Counted from the stretch's first letter, positions 1-9,183 are shown. The stretch: 38,639 bases of DNA from Hyphomicrobiales bacterium (GCA_025359045.1 JANYHN010000045.1:1-38639); one strand, 5' to 3'. Notes: generated from the sequence alone by a model not told the origin. Numbers and translations: made by a program.

Positions 1-867
1 GGCATGGTTGTAGCACTTGATGCGTTTGGCCCCGTGACAGATAACGCAGGCGGTATTGCTGAAATGGCGGGCCTTCCAAAAGAAGTGCGCCACAACACCG
101 ACGCGCTTGATGCTGTTGGCAACACCACTAAAGCCGTCACCAAAGGCTATGCCATTGGTTCAGCAGGTCTAGGCGCTCTCGTATTGTTTGCCGCTTATAC
201 CCAAGATTTGAAGTTCTTCGCTGCTCACGCAACGCCAGGCTCATTCTTCGAAAATGTAAACGTAACCTTCGATCTGTCATCGCCTTATGTTGTGGTCGGC
301 CTCTTGTTCGGCGGCCTATTGCCCTATCTCTTTGGCGGCATGTCGATGACGGCGGTTGGTAGAGCGGCCCAAGCTGTGGTGGTTGAAGTGCGCCGCCAGT
401 TCCGCGAAAACCCTGGCATTATGAAGGGAACATCCAAGCCTGATTATGCCAGAGCCGTGGATTTGCTCACCAAGGCAGCTATCAAGGAAATGATCATTCC
501 ATCAATGCTTCCGGTGTTCTCACCCATTGTGGTGTTCTTCGTGATCAACGCAATTGCTGGCAAAGCCCAAGCCTTCTCCGCCGTGGGTGCCATGCTCATG
601 GGCGTAATCGTGACAGGCCTGTTCGTGGCCATCTCGATGACCGCAGGCGGCGGCGCTTGGGACAATGCCAAGAAATCATTTGAAGATGGTTTCGTGGATT
701 CCACAGGCAAGAAGCATTTGAAAGGCAGCGATGCCCACAAGGCATCGGTGACTGGCGATACCGTCGGCGACCCCTACAAAGACACTGCAGGCCCCGCCGT
801 CAACCCCATGATCAAGATCACCAACATCGTGGCACTTTTGATGTTGGCGGTATTGGCGGGGCATTAA
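1..867 (+). CDS. hppA: Membrane-bound K+-independent proton-pumping pyrophosphatase, C-terminal part
   Basis: This is the 3' part of an integral-membrane inorganic pyrophosphatase that couples pyrophosphate hydrolysis to proton transport across the inner membrane. The frame is open from base 1, so the ATG at 4 is internal and the 5' part lies outside the window. The conserved stretch [18 protein letters not shown] is near the start. The segment [10 protein letters not shown] carries Lys where K+-dependent enzymes have Ala, and Thr three residues later where they have Gly. From family knowledge this is the signature of the K+-independent H+-pumping class. Several hydrophobic helices follow, and the protein ends in a hydrophobic tail ([10 protein letters not shown]). 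A strong hairpin terminator follows directly. Identity is secure; K+ independence is inferred from the two residues. Confidence 0.96.
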   Translation, partial: GMVVALDAFGPVTDNAGGIAEMAGLPKEVRHNTDALDAVGNTTKAVTKGYAIGSAGLGALVLFAAYTQDLKFFAAHATPGSFFENVNVTFDLSSPYVVVGLLFGGLLPYLFGGMSMTAVGRAAQAVVVEVRRQFRENPGIMKGTSKPDYARAVDLLTKAAIKEMIIPSMLPVFSPIVVFFVINAIAGKAQAFSAVGAMLMGVIVTGLFVAISMTAGGGAWDNAKKSFEDGFVDSTGKKHLKGSDAHKASVTGDTVGDPYKDTAGPAVNPMIKITNIVALLMLAVLAGH

Positions 868-890
868 GTTCGAGCAACTGAACGCGATCT

Positions 891-921
891 AAAAGCCGGG
901 GTGGCAGCGCCCCGGCTTTTT
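891..921 (+). terminator. Rho-independent terminator after hppA
   Basis: A perfect 11-bp stem (arm AAAAGCCGGGG at 891-901, complement at 910-920) encloses an 8-nt loop and ends in a run of T. It sits 24 bases after the hppA stop codon. The A/T-rich outer pairs could let it work in both directions, so it may also end leftward transcription of the gene at 925-1518. Confidence 0.93.
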
Positions 922-924
922 CCT

Positions 925-1518
925 TTATCGAGATTCTATGGTGTCGCGGGCAGCTTCGGCCACATAATCCGAGTTAAGCAATGCAGCTTGCCCCCAAAGC
1001 AATCTAAGTCGGGACGAACTTTCACCTTCAAGCTGACCCGCCATATGGCCTAAATCGATTCCTTCAATAGATAGATGATCTGGGTACCTCAAATAATGGT
1101 AATCTAGGTATAGCTTCATATGACATGTAAGCAAATTGGTGAGATGTCGCGTTCGCATTATGGACATGAATGTTGCCATTTCTGCTGAGGCCACCAAATC
1201 ATGGATCTGAATTTTTCCATGGGGTTCTCTGTCTGCGTGCTTCACAAAATTGCTAGCCTCACGAATGATATTCAGTAATTCATTTTTATTCTCTCGGATG
1301 ATAATGGGGCTATCCCAAAACAAGTCACTTCCAGTTTTCGCCACCGTAAGGTCCGCGGTTATTCTGTCGGCCGATTGTGCAAGCAAATTGATGGCAAGGG
1401 GATCTTCGTTCGCCCACAGCATTCTTGTTGTGGCGTGAATAATTCGTTGTGCGCCATTCACTTTGTCTAGCTCATATTCGCCTTTGCTACGATCTACTGT
1501 CATTGTTTTCAAGTTCAT
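925..1518 (-). CDS. Hypothetical protein, third gene of the yefM-yoeB cassette
   Basis: The product is a 197-residue soluble protein with no signal peptide or membrane helix. A central block (LFWDSP near residue 66, then an EASNFVKHADREP stretch) resembles a widespread uncharacterised bacterial family I remember, in which a short helical N-terminal domain precedes a FxKHAD-type motif. HEPN-like folds have similar helical composition, but the RxxxxH nuclease motif is not evident, so no function is assigned. The start ATG at 1518 has a weak GCAGGT upstream; an internal Met at 1503 is possible. It lies 36 bases downstream of yoeB on the same strand and may be cotranscribed with it, which would make it a candidate third component or a passenger. 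Confidence 0.72.
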   Translation of the reverse strand: MNLKTMTVDRSKGEYELDKVNGAQRIIHATTRMLWANEDPLAINLLAQSADRITADLTVAKTGSDLFWDSPIIIRENKNELLNIIREASNFVKHADREPHGKIQIHDLVASAEMATFMSIMRTRHLTNLLTCHMKLYLDYHYLRYPDHLSIEGIDLGHMAGQLEGESSSRLRLLWGQAALLNSDYVAEAARDTIESR

Positions 1519-1554
1519 CGGTTGACCTGCTTAGCCGCTTTTGTCCCGTAAACT

Positions 1555-1821
1555 TCAATAATGCCACCTGCACTGTGCAATCTCCAACTGCTGCGCGGCC
1601 CCAGTGCCACTCACGCGGTAAACCAATCTATCTTCTAGAGTGACGCGCCTTGACCACCAACCCTTGAGATCACCGCGCAGAGGCTCAGGTTTGCCTGTGC
1701 CTGTGAATGGCGTTCGCGTGCATTCCTTGATCAAATCATTGAGGCGCAAAAGAACTTGTGGATTGTTGGCTTGCCAGTGTTGATAATCCTCCCAAGCGCG
1801 GGTTGAGAAAACCAGACGCAA
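1555..1821 (-). CDS. yoeB: YoeB-type mRNA interferase toxin
   Basis: This is an 88-residue RelE/YoeB-fold toxin that cleaves mRNA in the ribosomal A site when free of its antitoxin. The family motif GKPEPL is present with Glu46. SRRVTLEDRLVY contains Arg65, and the protein ends in CRWHY, giving the C-terminal His-Tyr pair; together these match the catalytic Glu46, Arg65, His83 and Tyr84 of E. coli YoeB. Translation appears to start at TTG (1819-1821), because the family N-terminus M-R/K-L-V-F begins exactly there. An AAGAG-like ribosome site lies inside the end of yefM. Only four bases separate it from the antitoxin, so the pair is probably translationally coupled. All catalytic residues are intact. 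Confidence 0.95.
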   Translation of the reverse strand: MRLVFSTRAWEDYQHWQANNPQVLLRLNDLIKECTRTPFTGTGKPEPLRGDLKGWWSRRVTLEDRLVYRVSGTGAAQQLEIAQCRWHY

Positions 1822-1825
1822 ACTC

Positions 1826-2080
1826 TTATTCCGCGATGAGGTGGCGCTCTGTTCCGCCGCCCGCTTTCAATTCATCAATGGCGGATTTCAATCGCTGCGC
1901 GTTATTGGCGCTGGAAAGCAAATGCATGGTCTCTTCAATGGCATGCCAATCGGCAAGCGAGACCATGACAACGGACTCCGATTTCTGCCGTGAAATGACA
2001 ACGGGCTCATGGTTCTCAACCACTCTGTCCATTACATCCTTTAATCGTTCGCGTGTGTCTGTATAGCTGATCACTTCCAT
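1826..2080 (-). CDS. yefM: YefM-type antitoxin and autorepressor
   Basis: This is an 84-residue Phd/YefM-family antitoxin that binds and neutralises YoeB and represses its own promoter. The start is placed at the ATG at 2080 (MEVISYTDTRERLKDVMD), where the family N-terminus begins. An upstream in-frame extension to 2152 would run through the promoter and operator and is rejected. The N-terminal half has the Phd/YefM DNA-binding pattern, including PVVISRQKSESVVMVSL. The C-terminal half is acidic and helical, as expected for the toxin-binding segment. It is the first gene of a leftward cassette and is divergent from the metal exporter at 2170. Confidence 0.94.
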   Translation of the reverse strand: MEVISYTDTRERLKDVMDRVVENHEPVVISRQKSESVVMVSLADWHAIEETMHLLSSANNAQRLKSAIDELKAGGGTERHLIAE

Positions 2081-2091
2081 ACATGATGTTA

Positions 2092-2116
2092 TGTACAGAT
2101 TATTGTACAATGTCAA
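2092..2116 (-). promoter_or_regulatory. yefM promoter with twin TGTACA operator
   Basis: Two perfect TGTACA hexamers occur at 2092-2097 and 2104-2109, 12 bp apart centre to centre. TGTACA is the core of the E. coli YefM-YoeB operator palindromes, and the 12-bp spacing is as I remember it. A leftward TTGACA (-35) at 2111-2116 lies directly upstream, so bound YefM-YoeB would cover the promoter. The -10 is less clear (TACATA-like near 2090). Confidence 0.82.
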
Positions 2117-2169
2117 GCTTCTAGTTCGAAAGTTTTTACAAGTAATGATCAAAATGTTATCACCTGCTC

Positions 2170-3105
2170 ATGACCGAGCCCTATAAATTCAAACTCGCCC
2201 ACGATCACGCCCGCTATCAGCACAGCCATAACTTTGCCTTTGGCCATGAGGTTGAAAGTGAGCGCCGCACATTTTGGGTGATGCTGCTGACGGCGGCTAT
2301 GACCATTATTGAAATTGGGGCAGGGTGGTTTTATCACTCCATCGCGGTGTTTGCTGATGGCTGGCACATGTCCACCCACGCGCTCGCCGTGGGCATTGGC
2401 TATTTTGCATATCGCTATGCGAGGCTGCATGCCAAGAACAATAATTACACGTTTGGCACAGGCAAAATCCACGCCCTTGGCAGTTATTCCAGCGCCTTGA
2501 TCTTGGCATTTGTGGCGCTATTTGTTTTTGGTCAATCCATCTGGGGCTTCATCAACCCCGAAGTGATCGCCTACAATGAAGCCATTCCCGTGGCCATCGT
2601 TGCGCTATGTGTCAATCTTCTGTCGATAAAACTTTTGCATGTGGGTGGCGAACATGCGCATGGCGATGGACATGGCCATGAGCATGATCACAACATGAAG
2701 GCCGCCTTCGCCCATGTGGTGGTGGACGCTATGACGTCAGTTCTGGCCATCACCGCGTTGGTTGCCGGAAAATATTGGCATTGGATATGGTTGGACCCGC
2801 TAGTAGGCATCATCGGTGCCGTGATCATTGCGCAATGGGCCTATGCCTTGCTGAAAAATGCCATGCAAATGTTGCTGGATAGACAACCCGCAAACACCTT
2901 GCTGGCCGATATAAAAAGCAAAATCGAAAGTGATGGTGATAGCCAAATTGTTGATCTTCATTTGTGGCAGGTGGCCCCCGGGCGCAACGCAGCGATCATT
3001 TCAGTCATAACGCACGAGGAACGCCAAGCTGATGATTATAAAATGCGCCTGAGTGGACTGGGTCTTTCCCACATCACGGTTGAACTTAACCACTGCGCGC
3101 GGTGA
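2170..3105 (+). CDS. dmeF: DmeF-like cation diffusion facilitator (Co/Ni efflux)
   Basis: The product is a 311-residue cation diffusion facilitator of the inner membrane, predicted to export divalent cobalt or nickel in exchange for protons. It has His-rich stretches at the N-terminus (residues 11-26) and in the cytoplasmic loop (residues 157-174, GGEHAHGDGHGHEHDHN). Helix 2 carries ADGWHMSTH (His66, His70), which I associate with the DmeF branch. Helix 5 carries the metal-binding HVVVD (His182, Asp186). A short cytoplasmic C-terminal domain follows. No CsoR/RcnR-like regulator gene (dmeR) is adjacent, unlike the usual arrangement. The gene is divergent from yefM and no clear ribosome site precedes the ATG. 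The family is certain; the metal is inferred. Confidence 0.88.
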   Translation: MTEPYKFKLAHDHARYQHSHNFAFGHEVESERRTFWVMLLTAAMTIIEIGAGWFYHSIAVFADGWHMSTHALAVGIGYFAYRYARLHAKNNNYTFGTGKIHALGSYSSALILAFVALFVFGQSIWGFINPEVIAYNEAIPVAIVALCVNLLSIKLLHVGGEHAHGDGHGHEHDHNMKAAFAHVVVDAMTSVLAITALVAGKYWHWIWLDPLVGIIGAVIIAQWAYALLKNAMQMLLDRQPANTLLADIKSKIESDGDSQIVDLHLWQVAPGRNAAIISVITHEERQADDYKMRLSGLGLSHITVELNHCAR

Positions 3106-3179
3106 TCGCTAAATCGGGAAGCGGAAATAACCGACAATATCTATGGCAACTGCAGTTTACACAAGTACTGCCTTTTCTC

Positions 3180-3671
3180 TTAGAACCGACGTTTCAACTG
3201 ATTTTCACTGCCACCGACACCTGGTGTGGCCGAGCTGAGTGAATGAAGCAATTCCTGCAATAATGTAAGTTCAGAACCCGTAACTGGCGTCTTGCGCGAA
3301 TTGATATCAATAACGCGCCCATCTTGCAGACCATATTGGGCAGTTGAAGAAACTTGGTCATTTTTGTTAAAGCGAACCGCGATGACCTCGCGGCTGGTCT
3401 CGACAGGAGTTAAAAATGACCGCGCTTCTGTTGTGCTGGTAATATAATAATAGCTATCACCTTGGAAATTGACCGAGGCGGTTGTGGACGGCGATCCTAA
3501 TATGCCTTCAACTTCAGATTTAGCCATGCCCTCTGTAACTTGTGCAAAGGCACCTGCCTTAGGGTAATAGCCACGGTGGTTGATCTGCGGCGTGCAAGCC
3601 GTCATAAGGCTGGTCACCAAACCAATCATCATCAATTGAGAAGCTGCGCTGCTCCGCTTAAAACCCATCAT
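3180..3671 (-). CDS. bamE: BamE/SmpA-OmlA family outer-membrane lipoprotein
   Basis: The product is a 163-residue lipoprotein, predicted to be the small BamE subunit of the outer-membrane beta-barrel assembly complex. The N-terminus has Lys/Arg, a hydrophobic stretch and a lipobox LMTAC, with lipidation expected at Cys26. The SmpA/OmlA core is visible as QVTEGMAKSEVEGILGSPSTTASVNFQGDSYYYI, here split at the conserved points GMxxxEVxxxLGxP and the Tyr-rich strand. A charged C-terminal tail follows the domain. The gene is divergent from the next rightward gene, and in alphaproteobacteria I recall bamE in this position next to the chaperone and DUF177 genes, which supports the call. Confidence 0.9.
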   Translation of the reverse strand: MMGFKRSSAASQLMMIGLVTSLMTACTPQINHRGYYPKAGAFAQVTEGMAKSEVEGILGSPSTTASVNFQGDSYYYITSTTEARSFLTPVETSREVIAVRFNKNDQVSSTAQYGLQDGRVIDINSRKTPVTGSELTLLQELLHSLSSATPGVGGSENQLKRRF

Positions 3672-3740
3672 GACCGAATCTTATATCCAAACCAAAAACA
3701 ATGACACCTTTTGCCCCGATAACGTGAGAGGAGCAAGCTG

Positions 3741-4238
3741 ATGATTTTGAGCAAATTATTTGCAAGGAAACCATCCGCGGCCCAGCGTCTCTATGAGGCG
3801 ATTGTGGCAGGCGCACGGCAGGAAAAATTTTATGCAGATATGGACGTGCCTGACACTTTAGATGGAAGGTTTGATATGATCGTGTTGCATATGTTTCTGG
3901 TGCTTGATCGTTTGCGGGGCGAGGGTGGCGAAATGGGGCAGCAGCTAACCGATACATTTTTTAAAGATTTGGACAGGACTTTGCGCGAAATGGGCATTGG
4001 CGATTTGTCGGTGGCAAAGAAAATCCGGCCAATGGCTGAGGCATTCGCCGGGCGGGTCAAAGCCTATGCCACGGCTTCTGAAAAGGGTTCTTTGGTCGAA
4101 GCTTTACAGCGTAATGTTTATGGTGGCGAGGCAAAGCCAAAGGCGATTGAATTGGTCCAATGGGTGCAAAATGCCAAAGTTAAGTTAAGTTCAACACCAA
4201 CGAAATCTATATTAGACGGAGAGTTGGTGCTGTTATGA
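3741..4238 (+). CDS. CBP3-like ubiquinol-cytochrome c chaperone domain protein
   Basis: The product is a 165-residue protein of the ubiquinol-cytochrome c chaperone family, related to mitochondrial CBP3, which helps cytochrome b maturation in the bc1 complex. The core FDMIVLHMFLVLDRL, followed by a helix containing LTDTFFKDLDRTLREMG and GDLSVAKKIRPMAEAFAGR, is characteristic. There is no signal peptide. A GAGAGGAG-like ribosome site precedes the ATG at 3741. The stop overlaps the start of the next gene by four bases (ATGA), indicating translational coupling. The domain call is firm; its role in complex III assembly comes from the mitochondrial homologue. Confidence 0.9.
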   Translation: MILSKLFARKPSAAQRLYEAIVAGARQEKFYADMDVPDTLDGRFDMIVLHMFLVLDRLRGEGGEMGQQLTDTFFKDLDRTLREMGIGDLSVAKKIRPMAEAFAGRVKAYATASEKGSLVEALQRNVYGGEAKPKAIELVQWVQNAKVKLSSTPTKSILDGELVLL

Positions 4239-4765
4239 GCAAGATTAAGGTGCCAAAGCTTGAATTTTCGCGACCGCTCATTGTCGACCGCGTGCCGCGT
4301 AAAGGCAGCCATGAAGTTTTTGCAGCCGAAGAGGCTGAGTGCAAAGCCTTGGCTGTTCGGTTTGATTTGTCGGCAATTCATTCATTGAAGGCGCATTTAA
4401 TTGCAACACCTTGGCGCGGTGGTGGATTGAAAGTGACGGGTGATTTTACAGCTGATCTAGAACAGGTTTCAGTGGTCAGTCTTGAACCGTTTCGGCAGAC
4501 GTATAAATATGAAGTGGAGCGCTATTTCTTACCACCAAAGATTGCCATTGATGGAATTGAGGAGGATGCCGAAATCATCGACAATGGCGAAGTCGATTTA
4601 GGTGAACTCGTGGCTGAAAATTTAAGTTTGGAGCTTGATCCCTATCCGCGCAAAAAAGGTGAAGAATTTGCCGATCACGAGGAAGCCGATGAGACTTCAG
4701 AAAGCGAACCCGCAAGGCCATCACCCTTCGCCAATTTGATAAAATTGGACAAAAATTCCAAATAG
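4235..4765 (+). CDS. DUF177/YceD family protein
   Basis: The product is a 176-residue soluble protein of the DUF177 (YceD) family. Family members sit next to ribosomal protein L32 or plsX-fabH genes and are implicated in 23S rRNA accumulation in other bacteria. The conserved C-terminal block [20 protein letters not shown] is present, followed by an acidic tail rich in Glu and Ser. It overlaps the preceding chaperone gene by four bases and is followed by plsX after about 90 bases. The gene context matches the family's usual one in alphaproteobacteria. Confidence 0.9.
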   Translation: MSKIKVPKLEFSRPLIVDRVPRKGSHEVFAAEEAECKALAVRFDLSAIHSLKAHLIATPWRGGGLKVTGDFTADLEQVSVVSLEPFRQTYKYEVERYFLPPKIAIDGIEEDAEIIDNGEVDLGELVAENLSLELDPYPRKKGEEFADHEEADETSESEPARPSPFANLIKLDKNSK

Positions 4766-4856
4766 ACCAGTTGAATTTAGGTGTTGTCTCATTCTCACAA
4801 GGCTTTATCTTATAGAATGTGCAGTTGAAGCAACAGAATCGGAATTTATCAGCCAA

Positions 4857-5906
4857 ATGTTAGAAAAACGAACCCTCGCCCTTGATGCGATGGGCGGTGA
4901 CTTGGGGCCAGAAGTGGTTATTCCGGGTGCTGCTTTGGCAGCATTGCGCCATCCGGGTTTGAAATTCATTTTATTTGGCGACCTGGCCAAAATGAAGCCG
5001 TGGCTCGACAAACATCCTAAACTTGCAGCCGTTGCCCAGATGCGACATGCGGATGTTTCAGTGGCGATGGACGAAAAGCCGAGCCAAGCTTTGCGCCGTG
5101 GTCGTAATAAAAGCGGTATGTGGTTTGCAATTGATGCTGTGCATAAGGGCGAGGCGCATGCTGTGGTTTCAGCTGGCAATACAGGTGCCTTAATGGCCAT
5201 GTCACGGTTTATATTGCGTACGTTACCCGGCATTGAGCGCCCCGCCATTGCCGCAGTTTGGCCCACCACAAGAGGTGAAAGCGTTGTACTCGATGTGGGT
5301 GCCACTGTCGGCGCTGACTCGCGGCAACTTTTGGAATTTGCAATTATGGGCGAGGCCATGGCGAGTTGTTTGTTTGGCATCGAACACCCAACAGTCGGGC
5401 TGCTCAACATTGGCGTCGAGGAAGTCAAAGGCAACGAAGACGTGAAGGAAGCTGGCAGATTGCTACGCGAGCTTAAACTGCCATTGCAATATGCGGGCTT
5501 TGTTGAAGGTGACGACATTGGCAAGGGCAAAGTGGATGTTGTGGTGACTGAAGGTTTTACGGGCAATGTGGCGCTCAAAACCGCTGAGGGAACAGCCAAG
5601 CAAATTACCACGTTTTTAAAAGCCGCACTCAATTCGACGATTGTTACAAAGCTCGGAGCCTTCTTGGCCAGTGGAGCATTTGATGCCCTGCGCGAACGTT
5701 TAGACCCGCGCAAACACAATGGCGGAGTGTTTTTGGGGTTGAATGGCGTTGTGGTCAAAAGCCATGGCGGCACTGATGCATTAGGTTTTGCCACGGCCAT
5801 TGATGTGGCGGTCGATATGGTAAAAAATGGTTTGGTTGCACGAATTGCTTCAGATCTCGCTGAAGTAAACGCATTGTTGCCGCAACAAGCGCAAGCGGCG
5901 GAGTAG
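4857..5906 (+). CDS. plsX: Phosphate acyltransferase PlsX
   Basis: The product is a 349-residue peripheral-membrane enzyme that makes acyl-phosphate from acyl-ACP, feeding PlsY in phospholipid synthesis. Visible family features are [19 protein letters not shown] at the N-terminus, [30 protein letters not shown] and [19 protein letters not shown], and [13 protein letters not shown] near the end. Length and order are normal. It is followed eight bases later by fabH, so the two lipid-initiation genes form an operon. The ATG at 4857 gives the usual N-terminus, although no strong ribosome site is seen. Confidence 0.97.
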   Translation: MLEKRTLALDAMGGDLGPEVVIPGAALAALRHPGLKFILFGDLAKMKPWLDKHPKLAAVAQMRHADVSVAMDEKPSQALRRGRNKSGMWFAIDAVHKGEAHAVVSAGNTGALMAMSRFILRTLPGIERPAIAAVWPTTRGESVVLDVGATVGADSRQLLEFAIMGEAMASCLFGIEHPTVGLLNIGVEEVKGNEDVKEAGRLLRELKLPLQYAGFVEGDDIGKGKVDVVVTEGFTGNVALKTAEGTAKQITTFLKAALNSTIVTKLGAFLASGAFDALRERLDPRKHNGGVFLGLNGVVVKSHGGTDALGFATAIDVAVDMVKNGLVARIASDLAEVNALLPQQAQAAE

Positions 5907-5914
5907 TTTTCCTG

Positions 5915-6886
5915 ATGATAAGAAGTGTGATCAAGGGTGTGGGAACTTCGCTGCCCGAACGCGTTATGACCAACGCCGATATAAGTAAGATTGTAGATAC
6001 GAGTCATGAATGGATTGTTGAGCGCACTGGTATTCACGCGCGCCATATTGCAGGCGAAGGCGAGACCACGCGCAGTCTTGCTGTTGCTGCAAGTAGCAAA
6101 GCGTTGCACGACGCTGGCATGAGTGCTGCAGACATCGATTTGATCATTCTTGCTACATCAACGCCTGACAACACGTTTCCTGCAACGGCAACGATGGTGC
6201 AAGCCGATTTAGGTATTACACGCGGTGCTGCATTTGATTTGCAGGCTGTTTGCTCTGGCTTTGTTTATGCGCTTTCGACCGCCGATGCGATGATCAAAGC
6301 AGGCCAAGCCACGGGTGTTTTGGTAATTGGCTCTGAAACGTTTTCTCGCATTCTTGATTGGACTGATCGCACGACCTGTGTGTTGTTCGGCGACGGAGCA
6401 GGCGCGTTTGTTTTAAGTGCGGAGCAGGGCGAGGGCGATAACAATGATCGCGGCATCATCGGGTCGAAGCTCCGGTCTGACGGGCGCTATAATGATAAGC
6501 TCTATGTTGATGGTGGGCCATCGACAACGAAAACTGTTGGCTTACTTCGCATGGAAGGCCGGGAGGTATTTAAACACGCGGTTACTAATCTTTCCTCAGT
6601 TGTTGAAGAGGTGTTGATTGAGACAAAAATGACTGCATCTGAGATTGATTGGTTTGTGCCGCATCAAGCCAATCGCCGTATTCTTGAAGGCGTGGCCAAA
6701 AAACTTGGCATCGATGAAGCCAAGATCGTGATGACGTTAGACCATCATGGCAACACGTCTGCAGCATCAATTCCACTGGCGTTCGACGCGGCATTAAAAG
6801 ATGGTCGTATAAAACGTGGTCAACTGATATTGATGGAAGCAATGGGCGGCGGATTTACCTGGGGTGCCACCCTTGCGCGCTATTAA
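5915..6886 (+). CDS. fabH: 3-oxoacyl-ACP synthase III (FabH)
   Basis: The product is a 323-residue condensing enzyme that starts fatty-acid synthesis by joining acetyl-CoA to malonyl-ACP. The Cys-His-Asn triad is intact: Cys113 in AVCSGF, His250 in PHQANRRI and Asn280 in HHGNTSAAS. The GDGAGAF loop is present and the protein ends in the usual [17 protein letters not shown] block. It lies directly downstream of plsX. About 90 bases separate it from ihfA, with no clear terminator, so read-through into ihfA is possible. Confidence 0.97.
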   Translation: MIRSVIKGVGTSLPERVMTNADISKIVDTSHEWIVERTGIHARHIAGEGETTRSLAVAASSKALHDAGMSAADIDLIILATSTPDNTFPATATMVQADLGITRGAAFDLQAVCSGFVYALSTADAMIKAGQATGVLVIGSETFSRILDWTDRTTCVLFGDGAGAFVLSAEQGEGDNNDRGIIGSKLRSDGRYNDKLYVDGGPSTTKTVGLLRMEGREVFKHAVTNLSSVVEEVLIETKMTASEIDWFVPHQANRRILEGVAKKLGIDEAKIVMTLDHHGNTSAASIPLAFDAALKDGRIKRGQLILMEAMGGGFTWGATLARY

Positions 6887-6976
6887 GAGTTGCGCTTAAG
6901 TTATTGAGAAGATACACTGTTAACTTGACCATGGCGTTCTTCAGCGTTATGAGTCGTCAAAACTGTAGGGGGTTGT

Positions 6977-7288
6977 ATGAGTGGTAAGACTCTCACGCGT
7001 GCTGATCTAACCGAAGTGGTGCACAGGGATATTGGCCTGTCGCGGACAGAATCAGCTGATATGGTAAATACCGTTCTGGATCTGGTGGCTGACTCATTGG
7101 TTTCTGGCCATTCAGTTAAGCTTTCATCCTTTGGTACATTTATGGTGCGCAGCAAACGCGAGCGCATGGGCCGAAACCCAAAGACGGGTGAGGAAGTGCC
7201 CATTACGCCACGGCGCGTTTTGGTGTTCAGGCCTAGTCAGATCATGAAAAACATCATCAACGGCGAGGAACCGGGCGACGTCGATTGA
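6977..7288 (+). CDS. ihfA: Integration host factor subunit alpha
   Basis: The product is a 103-residue HU/IHF-family DNA-bending protein. It begins with [29 protein letters not shown] and the beta-arm [14 protein letters not shown] containing the DNA-intercalating Pro follow, ending in [13 protein letters not shown]. The Asn-Pro-Lys-Thr-Gly arm and the position before a MerR gene fit IhfA rather than HU or IhfB. A GGGGG-containing ribosome site lies a few bases before the ATG. IHF-alpha pairs with IHF-beta, encoded elsewhere, in transcription, recombination and replication. Confidence 0.95.
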   Translation: MSGKTLTRADLTEVVHRDIGLSRTESADMVNTVLDLVADSLVSGHSVKLSSFGTFMVRSKRERMGRNPKTGEEVPITPRRVLVFRPSQIMKNIINGEEPGDVD

Positions 7289-7318
7289 TATTGATTCACG
7301 GGGGCAGGAGCTTTGAGT

Positions 7319-7807
7319 TTGGAAAAATCACCAGACGCGTTTCGAACAATTAGTGAAGCAGCTGAAGAACTGACGGTTCCGCAGCATGTGCTGCGCTTTT
7401 GGGAAACGCGTTTTACACAAATAAAACCAATGAAGAGAGCAGGCGGCAGGCGCTATTATCGTCCGGCTGATATTGAATTGCTGAAAGGCATTCACACACT
7501 TCTCTACAGCCAAGGTTACACAATTCGAGGTGTGCAGCGCATTCTGAAAGAAGAGGGCGGCGCTTATGTCGTGGGTATTGGCCGGGGCGAAGTTATGCCG
7601 CGCAAAGGTGATGCCGCGCGTGAGGGTGCACCACCGCCTGGCACAGCCAAAGCTGCACCACGCATTGGCAAGGCACCATTGGCAAGGCCTATTGATGAAG
7701 CCCCGAAGGTTATCCATAAGCTGTCAGCAGTTCAGTCTGATGCTCTGAAAGCGGCGCTGAGAGATTTGACAGACGCGCGTAAAATGCTTGATCCACTTGA
7801 TCGGTAA
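7319..7807 (+). CDS. MerR-family transcriptional regulator
   Basis: The product is a cytoplasmic DNA-binding protein of about 162 residues with an N-terminal MerR winged helix-turn-helix: [22 protein letters not shown], then [23 protein letters not shown] and [10 protein letters not shown], given here in its separate blocks. The middle is Pro/Ala-rich and the C-terminal helix is short, with no ligand-binding Cys residues, so no inducer is suggested. The start is placed at TTG 7319, giving the family-like N-terminus MEKSPDAF eight bases after an AGGAG site. A TTG six bases earlier (7313) is too close to that site. It follows ihfA, its usual partner in alphaproteobacteria. Confidence 0.9.
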   Translation: MEKSPDAFRTISEAAEELTVPQHVLRFWETRFTQIKPMKRAGGRRYYRPADIELLKGIHTLLYSQGYTIRGVQRILKEEGGAYVVGIGRGEVMPRKGDAAREGAPPPGTAKAAPRIGKAPLARPIDEAPKVIHKLSAVQSDALKAALRDLTDARKMLDPLDR

Positions 7808-7831
7808 TTCAAAAATCAGCGGTTTGCGCCG

Positions 7832-9139
7832 ATGACCCTCGGAAAAATGATTCAGTTGGCTTTGAGCAGCGTGGGCTCGCGTTTGACTGGGGCAGGAATC
7901 AGCCTGATCACCCAATTGGTTTTAACCCGCAGCTTTGTGGCGGCAGACGTAGGCGTGATTTTTCTTGCTATGTCGATGGCAGCGATTTTTAGTTTGATCG
8001 TATCGGCTGGTTACCCATCACTTTCCTTGACGCAGCTTCCACGCTTCCAAGCGTTGGGATTAAACAGGTTGGTTGCGGCTTTTCATGGCGCATTTTTGCG
8101 GGACTTCGCTACCGTTACTCTTATTTTATTTCTGCTAGTTGGAGCAGTTGTCTTACTGGCTCCGATTGATCCTGGGCTAAGAACCGCGCTTATTTTTGGA
8201 TGTCTATCGGCAATTCCATCTGGCTTGATGAGGTATAATGGATCGCTGGCTAACACCTTACGGCGTTATAAATTGGCTTTTCTGCCCGATTTTATTTTTA
8301 GGCCCGGACTGTTCTTTCTATATATCGCTGGCGCATTTTTTCTAGGCTACAAACTTTCGCTTACCCACGTCCTCTGGGCATTCATCGCCTCTAATGCCAT
8401 CGTTGCAGCGGTATGGGCTCTCATGATGGGGCACGAGGGATTGAGGTTCAGCCATTGGTTTCGTGCACGACCGCGCTTGACAGCTGCACTGCGGGGCAAA
8501 TTATTGGCGCTGTCAATTGTTGCAGCTGTCACGACTCTATTCTCGGATGTTGTTACGCTTGTTGGGGGATTCTTACTGCCTCATGACGAGGTGGCATTAC
8601 TTGGTCTTACCATCCGTCTCGCCAGCCTTGCAGGTTTTGTAATTCAAGCTTCACAGCAATTTGTATTGAGCGATCTGACCCATGCCATAACAGTTCACAA
8701 CTCAAAAGCAGCAAATTCTATTTTGATGCGGATGAATCTGGTGACGATTGCAATAGTCATCGGCGCACTCATAGCGGCAATTTTGTTTGGCCGATATTTC
8801 TTAAGTTTCTTCGGCGCTATATATTCAGAAGGACACTGGCTGTTGGTGCTGTTTATTGTTGGCCAAGCCGTGCGCGCGGTGAGCGGCATGAACCAACACA
8901 TGCTTTCGATTGGTGGCTATCAAGTGCGCTCGGCGCTGGCTTGCGCAATTGGCGTGGCTATTCTGATCTTCAGTTGGCTCATTTTCCAACCCATGTTTGG
9001 CATATTAGGTGTCGGACTGGCCGTCATTGCCGCAGAACTTTGCTGGGGGCTGATTGTTGGTAATGAAACTCAAAAGCTGACGGGGCGCAGGGGTGATATG
9101 TTCTGGCTAATGGCCAGTAACAGAGATGCAAAGCTTTAA
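7832..9139 (+). CDS. Polysaccharide flippase (Wzx/MATE-like), first copy
   Basis: The product is a 435-residue inner-membrane protein with about 12 to 14 hydrophobic helices, of the oligosaccharide flippase (Wzx/MurJ/MATE) superfamily that moves lipid-linked sugars across the membrane. The N-terminal segment SSVGSRLTGAGISLITQLVLTR is typical. Short charged loops (RFSHWFRARPR, GNETQKLTGRRG) separate helix groups. It lies 24 bases after the MerR gene, on the opposite strand to most of the polysaccharide locus and separated from it by tRNA-Pro. It differs clearly from the second flippase at 10076-11431. The substrate cannot be read from the sequence. Confidence 0.82.
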   Translation: MTLGKMIQLALSSVGSRLTGAGISLITQLVLTRSFVAADVGVIFLAMSMAAIFSLIVSAGYPSLSLTQLPRFQALGLNRLVAAFHGAFLRDFATVTLILFLLVGAVVLLAPIDPGLRTALIFGCLSAIPSGLMRYNGSLANTLRRYKLAFLPDFIFRPGLFFLYIAGAFFLGYKLSLTHVLWAFIASNAIVAAVWALMMGHEGLRFSHWFRARPRLTAALRGKLLALSIVAAVTTLFSDVVTLVGGFLLPHDEVALLGLTIRLASLAGFVIQASQQFVLSDLTHAITVHNSKAANSILMRMNLVTIAIVIGALIAAILFGRYFLSFFGAIYSEGHWLLVLFIVGQAVRAVSGMNQHMLSIGGYQVRSALACAIGVAILIFSWLIFQPMFGILGVGLAVIAAELCWGLIVGNETQKLTGRRGDMFWLMASNRDAKL

Positions 9140-9183
9140 GCTTGGCGTTTGGGATTAGGAATGCTACATGCGGAGCCTTAAGT

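Noticed and set aside
4805..6109. Long leftward open frame (434 codons) across plsX and fabH
   Set aside because: It is fully antisense to two certain genes. Its product is rich in Ser, Thr, Ala and Pro and has no recognisable domain, as expected from the complement of conserved coding DNA.
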